The notes below the pieces were generated by a model, which was not told the DNA's origin, ran no database searches, and saw nothing but the letters and a program-made list of their open reading frames with translations. 64,000 nt of DNA. It comes from Rhodobacterales bacterium HKCCE2091 (GTDB lineage: Bacteria; Pseudomonadota; Alphaproteobacteria; Rhodobacterales; Rhodobacteraceae). The stretch is taken from the NCBI GenBank assembly GCA_015689685.1, contig WVSL01000002.1, positions 310,001 to 374,000 of the forward strand. The letters run 5' to 3'. The first letter of the stretch is position 1. Every line of letters begins with the position of its first letter. The position numbers were made by a program, and so were the translations under genes. Shown here piece after piece: positions 55,904 to 64,000 of the stretch.

Positions 55904-57004
55904 TCAGTCCCGGAACATCCGGTAGATCGCGCCGTTCCCGACCGACAGGAACCAGACCGACCCGTCCGGCGCCATGCGGACGTCGCGGACACGGATCGTT
56001 TCGGGCGTCTCGATCCGCTCGACCTCGGCGAACCCGGTTTCCGGGTCGACGCGCGAGATCAGGTCGAAGGCCAGCGCGCCCACGAGAAGGTCGCCGCGCC
56101 AGTCGGGGAACATGTCGCCCTCGTAGACCGCCAGCCCCGAGGGCGCGATCGACGGGTCCCAGAAATGCAGCGGCTGCTCCATCCCCGGCGCCTCGTTCCC
56201 GACGCCGATCCGGAGGCCGGTGTAGTGCCGCCCGTAGGCGATGACCGGCCAGCCGTAATTCAGCCCCGGCTCGATCCGGTTGACCTCGTCGCCGCCGCGC
56301 GCGCCGTGTTCGACGACGTAGAGCGTTCCGTCCGCCGCGAAGGCCGCTCCCTGCGGGTTGCGGTGGCCGTAGCTGTAGATTTCGGGCCGCGCGCCGGGGA
56401 TGTCGAGGAACGGGTTGTCCTCGGGGACGGTGCCGTCGCGGTTCAGCCTGAGGACGGAGCCGTTCTCGCGCCGCAGGTCCTGCGCGGCCTCCCGCTCGCC
56501 GCGTTCTCCGACGGTCACGAAAAGCCGGCCCTCCGGCCCCTCGACCACGCGGCTGCCGAAGTGGCGGCCGCCGGAGGACCCGGGCACCATCTCCCACAGG
56601 ATCTCGGTATCCTCGAGCCGCCCGGCTTCCAGCACGCCGCGGACCAGCGCCGTTCCCGCGCCGCCCGCCTGCGGTCGCGCGAAGGTCAGGAATACCTCGC
56701 CCGTGTCGGAGAAATCGCGCGGCACCATCACGTCGAGAAGCCCGCCCTGCCCGCGGTCGAACACCGCCGGTACGCCCGTCACCGGCACGTATCCGCCCTC
56801 GGGCCAGTAGCGGCGCAATTCGCCGCCCCGGAGCGTCACGAGGAAGCCTCCGTCGGGCAGGAAGGCAAGGCCCCAGGGCTCGTCCAGCCCGGTCGCCACG
56901 GCCTCGATCTCGACCGGCCCGGTCAGGGTGGATCGCGTCTCCGCGACGGCCGGCGCGGACGCCAGGATCGCCGCCGCCAGCGCCGCTATCTTCGCCCTTT
57001 TCAA
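55904..57004 (-). CDS. PQQ-dependent sugar dehydrogenase, exported
   Basis: This 366-residue protein has a signal peptide (about 1-21) and the six-bladed beta-propeller pattern of soluble aldose dehydrogenases (GLDEPWGLAFLPDGGFLVT, then SGGRHFGSRVVEGPEG and ENGSVLRLNRDG). Such enzymes oxidise sugars in the periplasm with PQQ. The conserved GHRNPQG motif near the active site is seen. The gene is divergent from the ABC-transporter binding protein. Confidence 0.88.
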   Translation of the reverse strand: MKRAKIAALAAAILASAPAVAETRSTLTGPVEIEAVATGLDEPWGLAFLPDGGFLVTLRGGELRRYWPEGGYVPVTGVPAVFDRGQGGLLDVMVPRDFSDTGEVFLTFARPQAGGAGTALVRGVLEAGRLEDTEILWEMVPGSSGGRHFGSRVVEGPEGRLFVTVGERGEREAAQDLRRENGSVLRLNRDGTVPEDNPFLDIPGARPEIYSYGHRNPQGAAFAADGTLYVVEHGARGGDEVNRIEPGLNYGWPVIAYGRHYTGLRIGVGNEAPGMEQPLHFWDPSIAPSGLAVYEGDMFPDWRGDLLVGALAFDLISRVDPETGFAEVERIETPETIRVRDVRMAPDGSVWFLSVGNGAIYRMFRD

Positions 57005-57066
57005 CCTCAGACCCTCCGATTACGGTGCCGCCCCAGAGACACTTATGTCCATCCAGGGAGAGAACA

Positions 57067-58251
57067 ATGAAAAAGCTTCTGCTTGCCACCGCGGCGCTGT
57101 CGGCGGTCGCTGGTGCGGCCCGCGCAGAGGACGTGCCGCTCGGCTTCCTCCTGAGCTACACCGGCGACATCCAGTCGCTCGTGCCGCCGATCTCGGACGG
57201 CGCGCAGCTGGCGGTCGACGAGGTCAACGCGGCCGGCACCTTCCTCGGCGGCGACACCGTGACCGTGGTGCAGGGTGACACCCGTTGCTCCGACGCCGCC
57301 GTCGCCACCGCCGCGGCGGAACGCCTGATCACCGCCGACGGCATCAAGGGCATCGTCGGCTCCGACTGCTCGGGCATGACCACCGCGATCCTGTCGAACG
57401 TCGCCGTGCCGAACGGCATGGTGATGATCTCGCCGGCCTCGACCACTCCCGCGCTGTCGAGCGCCGACGACAACGGCCTGTTCTTCCGCACCGCGCCCTC
57501 CGACGCGCGCCAGGGCGAACTCCTGTCCGAGATCCTGACCGAGCGCGGCATCACCTCGATCGCGATCACCTACACCAATTCCGACTACGGCCAAGGCTTC
57601 GCCGACGCGCTTCAGTCGGCCTTCGAGGCCGCGGGCGGCAGCGTGACCCTGTCGGCGGCGCACGAGGAAGACCGCGGCGACTACTCGTCCGAGGTCGGCG
57701 CGCTGGCCGCGGCGGGCGGCGACGTGCTGGTGGTGCTCGGCTACGTCGACGGCGCCGGCAGCCGCATCATCCAGGGCGCGCTCGACACCGGAGCGTTCGA
57801 CACCTTCGCCTTCGGTGACGGCATGGTCGGCACCACGCTCACCGACAACTTCGGCGACGCCATCGACGGCAGCTTCGGCACCGCGCCCGGCGGCGAGGGC
57901 GAGGGCGTCTCGATCTTCCAGGGCCTCGCCAGCGAAGCGGGCTTCGACGGCGCGTCGGTCTATGCCGGCGAGGGCTACGACGCCGCCGCGCTGATCCTGC
58001 TCGCGATGCAGGCGGCGGGATCGGCCGAACCCGGCGACTACGCGTCCCGGATCATGGACGTGGCCAACGCCCCGGGCGAAGTGATCCTGCCCGGCCAGCT
58101 CGGCCAGGCGCTGGAGATCCTCGCGTCGGGCGGCGACATCGACTATGCCGGGGCGACCGGCGTGGAACTGATCGAGCCCGGCGAGGCCTCGGGCAGCTAC
58201 CGCATCCTCGAGGTGCAGGACGGCGTGCTCGAGACCCTCGAACTGCGCTGA
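57067..58251 (+). CDS. livJ: Branched-chain amino acid-type ABC transporter, substrate-binding protein
   Basis: This 394-residue periplasmic protein has a signal peptide (1-20, ending ARA) and the type I periplasmic binding fold (IGIVGSDCSGMTTAI and SPASTTPALS lobes). It is the substrate receptor of the transporter whose other genes follow. The ligand cannot be read; related proteins bind branched-chain amino acids, amides or urea. One disulfide is likely (Cys in DTRCSD and SDCSG). Confidence 0.85.
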   Translation: MKKLLLATAALSAVAGAARAEDVPLGFLLSYTGDIQSLVPPISDGAQLAVDEVNAAGTFLGGDTVTVVQGDTRCSDAAVATAAAERLITADGIKGIVGSDCSGMTTAILSNVAVPNGMVMISPASTTPALSSADDNGLFFRTAPSDARQGELLSEILTERGITSIAITYTNSDYGQGFADALQSAFEAAGGSVTLSAAHEEDRGDYSSEVGALAAAGGDVLVVLGYVDGAGSRIIQGALDTGAFDTFAFGDGMVGTTLTDNFGDAIDGSFGTAPGGEGEGVSIFQGLASEAGFDGASVYAGEGYDAAALILLAMQAAGSAEPGDYASRIMDVANAPGEVILPGQLGQALEILASGGDIDYAGATGVELIEPGEASGSYRILEVQDGVLETLELR

Positions 58252-58276
58252 TCCCGGATCGGCGGAACGACAGGTC

Positions 58277-58303
58277 GGCCCGGTCCCTCGCGGGGGCCGG
58301 GCC
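58277..58303 (+). terminator. GC hairpin between livJ and livG
   Basis: The arm GGCCCGGTCCC pairs with GGGGGCCGGGCC around a TCGC loop. No T-run follows, so it is more likely an mRNA-stabilising or partial terminator that keeps livJ mRNA abundant. Confidence 0.5.
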
Positions 58304-58326
58304 GCATCATTGAAAGGCGCACGCGG

Positions 58327-59109
58327 ATGATCGAGGTTCACGACCTGCACAGGCATTTCGGCGGCTTCCACGCCGTCGACGGCGCCAGCCTGCGCATCGA
58401 GCCCGGCACGATCACCGGGCTGATCGGACCGAACGGCGCCGGAAAGACCACGCTTTTCAACGTGATCGCCGGGGTTCTTGAACCGACGTCCGGCCGCGTC
58501 ACGATGGACGGCGAGGAAATCACCGGCCTGCCGCCTCACGAGCTGTTCGCCAAGGGGCTGTTGCGCACGTTCCAGATCGCGCACGAGTTCTCGTCGATGA
58601 CCTGCCGGGAAAACCTGATGATGGTCCCCGCCGCCCAGGCCGGCGAGTCGATCTGGAACGCCTGGACCCGGCGCGGGCACATCCGGGCCGAGGAACGCGC
58701 GCTGCGCGAGAAGGCCGACGAGGTGCTCGACTTCCTCACCATCTCCCATCTCGCCGACCACCCGGCGGGCGCGATCTCGGGCGGGCAGAAGAAGCTCCTG
58801 GAGCTTGGCCGCACGATGATGGTCGACGCCAAGATCGTGTTCCTCGACGAGGTCGGCGCGGGTGTGAACCGCACGCTCCTCAACACCATCGGCGACGCGA
58901 TCCTGCGGCTGAACCGCGAGCGCGGCTACACCTTCTGCATGATCGAGCACGACATGGATTTCATCGGCCGGCTCTGCGACCCGGTGATCGTCATGGCCGA
59001 GGGCCGCGTGCTGGCCGAGGGTTCGATCGAGGAGATCAAGGCCAACGAGCAGGTGATCGAGGCCTATCTCGGCACCGGCCTGAAGAACAAGGACGCGGTC
59101 GGGGCCTGA
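58327..59109 (+). CDS. livG: ABC transporter ATP-binding protein LivG-type
   Basis: This 260-residue ATPase has Walker A GPNGAGKTT (about 36-44), the signature ISGGQKKLLEL near 155 and Walker B VFLDEVGAGV near 177, with the His switch IEHDM. It powers import together with LivF. It begins 75 bases after livJ. Confidence 0.9.
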   Translation: MIEVHDLHRHFGGFHAVDGASLRIEPGTITGLIGPNGAGKTTLFNVIAGVLEPTSGRVTMDGEEITGLPPHELFAKGLLRTFQIAHEFSSMTCRENLMMVPAAQAGESIWNAWTRRGHIRAEERALREKADEVLDFLTISHLADHPAGAISGGQKKLLELGRTMMVDAKIVFLDEVGAGVNRTLLNTIGDAILRLNRERGYTFCMIEHDMDFIGRLCDPVIVMAEGRVLAEGSIEEIKANEQVIEAYLGTGLKNKDAVGA

Positions 59110-59184
59110 GCCACCGGGGCCGTGCGGGTCCCGGACCGAAACCCCGTGTCGCTCCCCCCTGCCGCCCGCTAGACTGACCGGCAG

Positions 59185-60033
59185 ATGCCCATCGAAGGAC
59201 CGGACGTGAGCACCAATCCCTACCAGGACGACCGCGGCAACAAGGACCGGTCGATCACCGCGGAACCCCCGGCCCATCTCGGCGACCCGACGGAGACCAC
59301 CGGCCCCGCGACCGCGGCGGAGGGCCGGCCGTTCCTGATGGGCGAGGCGATGACCGGCGGTTATCGCGGCGGGGCCGACATCCTGCACGACTGCACCATC
59401 GCCGTGGACCCGGGAGAGATCGCCGTCATCGTCGGGCCGAACGGCGCGGGCAAGTCCACCGCGATGAAGGCGATCTTCGGGATGCTCGACCTGCACGGCG
59501 GGCGCGTCGTGCTCGACGGCCAGGACATCTCGCACCTGTCGCCGCAGGACCGGGTCGCCCGCGGCATGGGGTTCGTGCCGCAGACCGCGAACATCTTCAC
59601 CTCGATGACGGTGGAGGAGAACCTGGAAATGGGCGCCTTCATCCGCCGCGACGACTTCCGCGGCACGATGGAGCAGGTCTACGACCTGTTCCCGATCCTG
59701 CGCGACAAGCGGCGGCAGGCGGCCGGCGAGTTGTCGGGCGGTCAGCGCCAGCAGGTCGCCGTGGGCCGGGCGCTGATGACGCAGCCGAAAGTGCTGATGC
59801 TGGACGAACCGACCGCGGGCGTCTCGCCCATCGTGATGGACGAGCTGTTCGACCGCATCATCGAGATCGCGCGGTCGGGGCTGCCGGTGCTGATGGTGGA
59901 ACAGAACGCGCGCCAGGCGCTGGAAATCGCGGATCGCGGCTACGTCCTCGTGCAGGGCCGGAACGCCTATACCGGAACCGGCGCGGAGCTTCTGGCCGAC
60001 CCCGAGGTGCGGCGCAGCTTTCTCGGCGGGTAG
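59185..60033 (+). CDS. livF: ABC transporter ATP-binding protein LivF-type
   Basis: This 282-residue ATPase has Walker A GPNGAGKST, signature LSGGQRQQVAVG and Walker B VLMLDEPTAGVSP. About 45 residues at the N-terminus are a low-complexity, hydrophilic extension that other LivF proteins lack; a GTG at 59206 would shorten it by seven residues. It partners LivG. Confidence 0.9.
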   Translation: MPIEGPDVSTNPYQDDRGNKDRSITAEPPAHLGDPTETTGPATAAEGRPFLMGEAMTGGYRGGADILHDCTIAVDPGEIAVIVGPNGAGKSTAMKAIFGMLDLHGGRVVLDGQDISHLSPQDRVARGMGFVPQTANIFTSMTVEENLEMGAFIRRDDFRGTMEQVYDLFPILRDKRRQAAGELSGGQRQQVAVGRALMTQPKVLMLDEPTAGVSPIVMDELFDRIIEIARSGLPVLMVEQNARQALEIADRGYVLVQGRNAYTGTGAELLADPEVRRSFLGG

Positions 60034-60233
60034 GAGCGGATGGAGAAAGCGAACATCGGGACAGAGATCGCCGCGGCCGGTGCCGGTGGCGGGGATCGCC
60101 GGGGAGATGCGGCGCGGTTCGGGCGGATCGAAGGGTCTGCATCGCGTCGGGGTCGATCCGCTATCGACGAAGGCTCCGGCCTTCCGGTCGCCCAGGGCTC
60201 TCTCGTAAAGGCAATCCCTTCGACATGCCGCTG

Positions 60234-60261
60234 TATGGTGACCCGCTTATGGTGACCCGCT
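60234..60261 (+). repeat. Tandem duplication of 14 bases before a start codon
   Basis: TATGGTGACCCGCT is present twice in direct succession, ending one base before the ATG at 60263. It creates two extra ATG codons upstream. Confidence 0.8.
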
Positions 60262-60262
60262 G

Positions 60263-60721
60263 ATGCGTCGCTCAAGGCTTCTCACCACGCTTCTTGCTGT
60301 CACCACCGCGGGGACCGCCTCCGCCCAGGCACCGCGCGCCACCGCCATCGTCCAGTCCTGCACCGCGACCGAGAGCTGTTCCGACACCGGCGCCTGCCGC
60401 GCGACCGGGCACCTCCTGTTCGTGATCCCCGTGCTCGACTTCGACGCCGACCCGCCCCGCGCCTACGTCGCGGGGCCGATGGTGGCGGAGGCCGGCGCGG
60501 GGACGTTCTTCGACACCCCGATCCACGACATCGCGCCCGACCTCTCCCCCGCCGCGGTTTTCGACGCCCTGCCCGAGACCCTCGGCGAGGCGATCTTCGC
60601 CCGCGTCGGCGGGTTCGGCAGCAGAGAGTACGTCGTCGTCCGCCCCGCCCGCGACATCCGCGGCCTCTCCGGCCACCGCGCGCTGACGCGTTTCGCCTGC
60701 GACCAGGTGCTGTTCCCGTGA
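60263..60721 (+). CDS. Small secreted cysteine-motif protein A
   Basis: This 152-residue protein has a signal peptide (1-21, ending SAQA). Mature residues include C33-x5-C39-x5-C45 and a later C146. The rest is a mixed alpha/beta domain. It shares the cysteine motif, size and place with the next gene, so the pair probably arose by duplication. It lies between livF and livH and overlaps the next start by four bases. No known family. Confidence 0.65.
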   Translation: MRRSRLLTTLLAVTTAGTASAQAPRATAIVQSCTATESCSDTGACRATGHLLFVIPVLDFDADPPRAYVAGPMVAEAGAGTFFDTPIHDIAPDLSPAAVFDALPETLGEAIFARVGGFGSREYVVVRPARDIRGLSGHRALTRFACDQVLFP

Positions 60722-61269
60722 TCCAGCCGCGCGTCTTGCCATTCCTGCTCGCCGCCGGTCCCGCCCTCGCGGCCCCCGGCGATCCCGACGCGCCGGTCGC
60801 GGGCGGGTGGGAGTTCGCGTCCTGCCAGATGGAGGCCGTGTGCCAGGGCGACGGGCGCTGCCGCGATCTGCCCCTGCCCGGCCAGACCTACCTGTGGCAA
60901 GACGCCGATGGCGTGAGGATCGGCACCAGCGACGACGCCGCGCGACCGATCGCGGTGTTCGGCGATCTCGACGCCGCGGCGGAGGCACTCGCGGCCGGCG
61001 CCTCCCTGCCCTCGGACAGCATCCTCGTCACCCCGCCGGACGAGGACGGGCCGGGCTGGTTCCGCGCCGCCCTGTTCCGGGTCGACGAAGGCGTGCCGGA
61101 AGACCGGTACTTCTGGCTCCTGTGCGAAACCGGCGCCGCGCCCCCGGCCGATCCCGTCACGCCGCCGGACCCCGTCCCCGCGCCGGATGAGGCCCCCGCA
61201 CCGCCCGGGGACGACGACGCCACGCTGCCCGACCGCCCGCCGCCGGGCCTGCCCCTGCCGACGCCTTGA
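60718..61269 (+). CDS. Small secreted cysteine-motif protein B
   Basis: This 183-residue protein starts with GTG overlapping the previous stop. It has a short signal peptide (about 1-19) and C36-x5-C42-x5-C48, then a later Cys (LLCETG), as in protein A. A Pro/Asp-rich tail of about 40 residues is added at the C-terminus. It is 90 bases before livH. Both proteins may bind a ligand or cofactor in the periplasm, possibly connected with the transporter. Confidence 0.65.
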   Translation: MIQPRVLPFLLAAGPALAAPGDPDAPVAGGWEFASCQMEAVCQGDGRCRDLPLPGQTYLWQDADGVRIGTSDDAARPIAVFGDLDAAAEALAAGASLPSDSILVTPPDEDGPGWFRAALFRVDEGVPEDRYFWLLCETGAAPPADPVTPPDPVPAPDEAPAPPGDDDATLPDRPPPGLPLPTP

Positions 61270-61363
61270 CGGCGGCCCCGGATCGCAGCCCGCGACGGCG
61301 CCGCTTGGCATGGCGCAGGCGGGCAACCGGCGCTAGTGTCCCCGAAACCTTCTCGGACGAGTC

Positions 61364-62377
61364 ATGACCGATATTCTCAATGCCCTCGTCACCCTCGCGA
61401 ACTACGTGATCGTGCCCGCCACCGCCTACGGCGCGCAGCTCGCGCTCGGCGCGCTCGGGGTGACGCTGATCTACGGCATCCTGCGCTTTTCCAACTTCGC
61501 CCACGGCGACACGATGGCCTTCGGCACGATGGTCACGATCCTCGTGACCTGGGGCCTGCAGGCCGCCGGGATCACGCTCGGCCCGCTGCCGACCGCGCTC
61601 CTGGCCCTGCCCTTCGGGATCGCGGCGACGGCGCTTCTCCTGCTCCTGACCGACCGCGCGGTATACCGGTTCTACCGGCGGCAGCGGGCGAAACCGATCA
61701 TCTTCCTGATCGCGTCGATGGGGATCATGTTCGTGCTGAACGGCGTGGTCCGGATCATCATCGGCGTCGACGACCAGTATTTCGCCGACGGCGAGCGGTT
61801 CCTGATCTCGGTCCGCACCTTCCGCGACCTGACCGGGCTGGAGGAAGGGCTGGCGATCCGGTCCACCCAGGCCCTGACCGTGGTGGTCGCGGTGATCGCG
61901 GTGGCGGCGCTGTTCTGGTTCCTCAACCGGACCCGCACCGGAAAGTCGATGCGCGCCTATTCCGACAACGAGGATCTCGCGCTCCTGTCCGGCATCGACC
62001 CGGAGCGCGTGGTGCGGATCACCTGGCTCATCGTCGCGGCCCTCGCCACCATCGCGGGCGTGCTCTACGGGCTCGACAAGAGCTTCAAGCCCGGCACCTA
62101 CTTCCAGCTTCTCCTGCCGATCTTCGCCTCGGCAATCGTCGGCGGGCTCGGCAGCCCCGTAGGCGCGATCCTCGGCGGGTTCGTCGTCGCATTCTCCGAG
62201 GTCGGCGTGACCTACGCCTTCCGCCGGGTCGTGGGCTATCTCGGCCCCGCAGACTGGCAGCCTGAGGGGCTGCTGCAACTCCTGTCGACCGACTACAAGT
62301 TCGCGGTCAGCTTCGCGATCCTGCTGATCGTGCTGCTGTTCCGCCCGACCGGGATCATGAAAGGCAAGGCGCTATGA
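61364..62377 (+). CDS. livH: ABC transporter permease LivH-type
   Basis: This 337-residue membrane protein has about eight helices and the LivH pattern (LGALGVTLIYGILRFSNFAHGD near 25 in part, and the EAA-like loop GLGSPVGAILGGFV near 265). It forms half of the channel. The livM start overlaps its stop by four bases. Confidence 0.9.
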   Translation: MTDILNALVTLANYVIVPATAYGAQLALGALGVTLIYGILRFSNFAHGDTMAFGTMVTILVTWGLQAAGITLGPLPTALLALPFGIAATALLLLLTDRAVYRFYRRQRAKPIIFLIASMGIMFVLNGVVRIIIGVDDQYFADGERFLISVRTFRDLTGLEEGLAIRSTQALTVVVAVIAVAALFWFLNRTRTGKSMRAYSDNEDLALLSGIDPERVVRITWLIVAALATIAGVLYGLDKSFKPGTYFQLLLPIFASAIVGGLGSPVGAILGGFVVAFSEVGVTYAFRRVVGYLGPADWQPEGLLQLLSTDYKFAVSFAILLIVLLFRPTGIMKGKAL

Positions 62378-63675
62378 GTTCCGCGCGCGCACCGCTCCTG
62401 TTCGCGTTCATCGCGCTGCTGATCGTCGGCACCGGGATGCTGCAATCCTGGTCGACCGCGCTGACGGTCCTGAACATGGGCCTGATATCGGCCATCATGG
62501 CGCTCGGCGTGAACCTGCAATGGGGCGTCGCGGGGCTGTTCAACGTCGGCGTCATGGGCTTCGTCGCGCTCGGCGGGCTGGCCGCGGTGCTGATCGGGAT
62601 GCCGCCGGTATCCGAGGCCTGGGCGGCGGGCGGCCTGCGCATCCTCGCGGGCCTCGCGATCGCCGCGGGTGCCATCGCCGCGGGCGTGATCGCGTGGAAA
62701 CGCCTGCCGGCGACGGCGTGGCGCGGGGTCGCGGTGGCGGCGATCCTCGTCGCGGGACTCCTGGCCTACCGCGCGGTCATGCTGCCCGGCGTCGCGGCGG
62801 TGGAGGCGGTGAACCCCTCGGTCGCGGGCTATCTCGGCGGTCTCGGCCTGCCGGTCATCCTCGCCTGGCCCGTGGGCGGGCTGCTCGCGGCGGGCGCGGC
62901 CTGGGTGATCGGCAAGACCGCGCTCGGGCTCCGCTCCGACTACCTCGCCATCGCCACGCTCGGCATCGCCGAGATCGTGATCGCGGTCCTGAAGAACGAG
63001 GACTGGCTCGCGCGCGGCGTGAAGAACGTGAACGGCCTGCCCCGGCCCGTCCCCTACGAGATCGACCTCCAGAACTCCTCGGGCTTCATCAACTTCGCCC
63101 ACGGCATCGGGCTCGACCCGGTCACCGCCTCGTCGCTCGCGGTCAAGCTCAGCTATCTCGGCCTGTTCGCGGTGGTGCTCGCCGTCCTGCTCTGGCTGTC
63201 GCAGATGGCGCTGTCGAGCCCCTGGGGCCGGATGATGCGGGCGATCCGCGACAACGAGACCGCGGCCGCCGCGATGGGCAAGAACGTCACCGCGCGGCAC
63301 CTTCAGGTGTTCATCCTCGGCTCCGCCGTCTGCGGCATCGCGGGCGCCATGATGACGACGCTCGACGGGCAGCTAGTGCCGTCGAGCTACCAGCCGCTCC
63401 GCTTCACCTTCCTCGTCTGGGTGATGGTGATCGTGGGCGGGTCGGGCAACAACTGGGGCGCGGTCGCGGGCGGTATCCTCGTCTGGTGGCTCTGGGTCGA
63501 GGTGGAGCCGATCGGCGCGGCGCTGATGCGGCTCGCCACCTCGGGCCTCGGCGAGGGATCGGCGCTCCGCGACCACCTGCTCGGCTCCACGCCCTACATG
63601 CGCGAGTTGACGATGGGACTGGTGCTGCTCCTGGTGCTCAGGTTCTCGCCACGGGGGCTCCTGCCCGAACGCTGA
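62374..63675 (+). CDS. livM: ABC transporter permease LivM-type
   Basis: This 433-residue membrane protein has about ten helices and the LivM pattern (ALGVNLQWGVAGLFNVGVMGF near 50 in part, then ATLGIAEIVIAVLKNEDWL and the GGSGNNWGAVAGGIL region). It forms the second half of the channel with LivH. It is the last gene of the operon. Confidence 0.9.
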   Translation: MSSARAPLLFAFIALLIVGTGMLQSWSTALTVLNMGLISAIMALGVNLQWGVAGLFNVGVMGFVALGGLAAVLIGMPPVSEAWAAGGLRILAGLAIAAGAIAAGVIAWKRLPATAWRGVAVAAILVAGLLAYRAVMLPGVAAVEAVNPSVAGYLGGLGLPVILAWPVGGLLAAGAAWVIGKTALGLRSDYLAIATLGIAEIVIAVLKNEDWLARGVKNVNGLPRPVPYEIDLQNSSGFINFAHGIGLDPVTASSLAVKLSYLGLFAVVLAVLLWLSQMALSSPWGRMMRAIRDNETAAAAMGKNVTARHLQVFILGSAVCGIAGAMMTTLDGQLVPSSYQPLRFTFLVWVMVIVGGSGNNWGAVAGGILVWWLWVEVEPIGAALMRLATSGLGEGSALRDHLLGSTPYMRELTMGLVLLLVLRFSPRGLLPER

Positions 63676-63811
63676 CTGCCCCTGGCCGGGACCTCGATCT
63701 GCCCGTCCTTGTCCCCGAAATATCCCCGGGGCAGCGGCAGGGCCGCGGCGGGGTGGAACCCCGCGCGGCGGCCGAGGGCTCCCCGGGACCCGGGGGGCGC
63801 GAGACCGCCGC
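63676..63811. repeat. Convergent intergenic region with dispersed-repeat variant
   Basis: TTGTCCCCGAAATATCCCCGGGGC (63709-63732) reads, inverted, as CCCCGGGGATATTTCGGGGACAA, a variant of the repeat at 36692, 46857 and 55755. It is surrounded by GC-rich palindromes and separates livM from the convergent hydratase. Confidence 0.5.
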
Positions 63812-64000
63812 CTAGCGGCCCTCGAACACCGCCGGCCGCTTTTCCAGGAACGCCAGCACGCCTTCCTTGAAATCCCGGCTGTCGCCGCATTCGCCCTGCA
63901 ACTTCGCCTCCAGCGCGAGCTGGTCCTCGAACCCGTTGCCGAAACTTTCGCGGATCACCTGCTTGACCCGGGCGAAGGCGCCGGTCGGCCCCTTGGCGAG
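63812..64000 (-). CDS. Enoyl-CoA hydratase/isomerase, C-terminal end (5' end outside window)
   Basis: Sixty-two residues to the stop are present on the minus strand, reading LAKGPTGAFARVKQVIRESF, then a segment ending FLEKRPAVFEGR. The C-terminal F-x-E-K-R-P-x-F pattern is typical of enoyl-CoA hydratases of beta-oxidation and the phenylacetate pathway (PaaG/crotonase fold). The catalytic part lies beyond the window. Confidence 0.85.
   Translation of the reverse strand, partial: LAKGPTGAFARVKQVIRESFGNGFEDQLALEAKLQGECGDSRDFKEGVLAFLEKRPAVFEGR

Noticed and set aside
57043-59535. 830-codon minus-strand open frame opposite livJ and livG
   Set aside because: It is antisense to two well-supported genes and shows no domain pattern.
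60040-60255. Possible 71-residue gene after livF
   Set aside because: It is Gly/Arg-rich, lacks a ribosome site and contains the tandem repeat; more likely intergenic.
1-64000. CRISPR array or insertion sequence
   Set aside because: No regularly spaced repeats and no transposase with terminal inverted repeats were found on reading.

Overview
The window is chromosomal DNA of a high-GC alphaproteobacterium, most likely a member of the Rhodobacteraceae. The signs are very GC-rich genes, long chains of ATGA-coupled genes, a TrgA-family gene, a fused indolepyruvate oxidoreductase, a MetA of the acetyl-CoA type and a DUF2924/large serine recombinase module. No replicon origin, CRISPR array or intact insertion sequence was seen.

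Bases 1 to about 17,750 are accessory DNA of mixed composition. First comes a three-gene defence-like module: a COG1743/DUF1156 adenine methylase cut by the left edge, an ATPase with an N-terminal Swt1-type HEPN domain (COG1483/DUF499), and a small PD-(D/E)XK nuclease. Convergent to it is a remnant of a tailed prophage on the minus strand: a truncated tail protein carrying a von Willebrand A domain, a tail-fibre-like protein, DUF6127, an M15 endolysin and an overlapping spanin pair. The remnant ends abruptly at about 11,515, head-to-head against the C-terminal part of a large helical-repeat protein of STAND-NTPase type. A small protein, DUF2924, large serine recombinase and HTH-like gene follow, then a protein with a decayed phospholipase-D-like domain. 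tRNA-Ser(GGA) at 18.2 kb has its 3' end facing the island and probably marks its edge.

From 18.3 kb on the DNA is core genome. A tight minus-strand run (28.0 to 18.3 kb) encodes an M20 amidohydrolase, photolyase, cyclopropane fatty acid synthase, TrgA, an AIG2-NUDIX fusion, cysteine synthase, an MscS-type channel and an AlaX editing protein. On the plus strand follow MazG, two EamA transporters, a FadL-like porin, MetA, an alpha/beta hydrolase, PPK2 and a TetR regulator. Next come the indolepyruvate oxidoreductase and a divergent LysR gene with a palindromic operator between them, a candidate small RNA, a GNAT enzyme, PurL behind a structured leader, and BolA, a 58-residue membrane protein and Grx4. 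Der closes this part on the minus strand.

Bases 48.5 to 55.7 kb hold a urate catabolism cluster. PuuD, HIU hydrolase and a urate/xanthine permease lie on the minus strand, divergent from an allantoinase-OHCU decarboxylase fusion, AllE and AllA on the plus strand, taking urate towards glyoxylate. Bases 57 to 63.7 kb hold a branched-chain-amino-acid-type ABC transporter (livJ-G-F-H-M) interrupted by two small secreted paralogues sharing a C-x5-C-x5-C motif. A related short repeat (GGTATTT...AAGGCAAAGAA and variants) occurs in several of the gaps between convergent genes.
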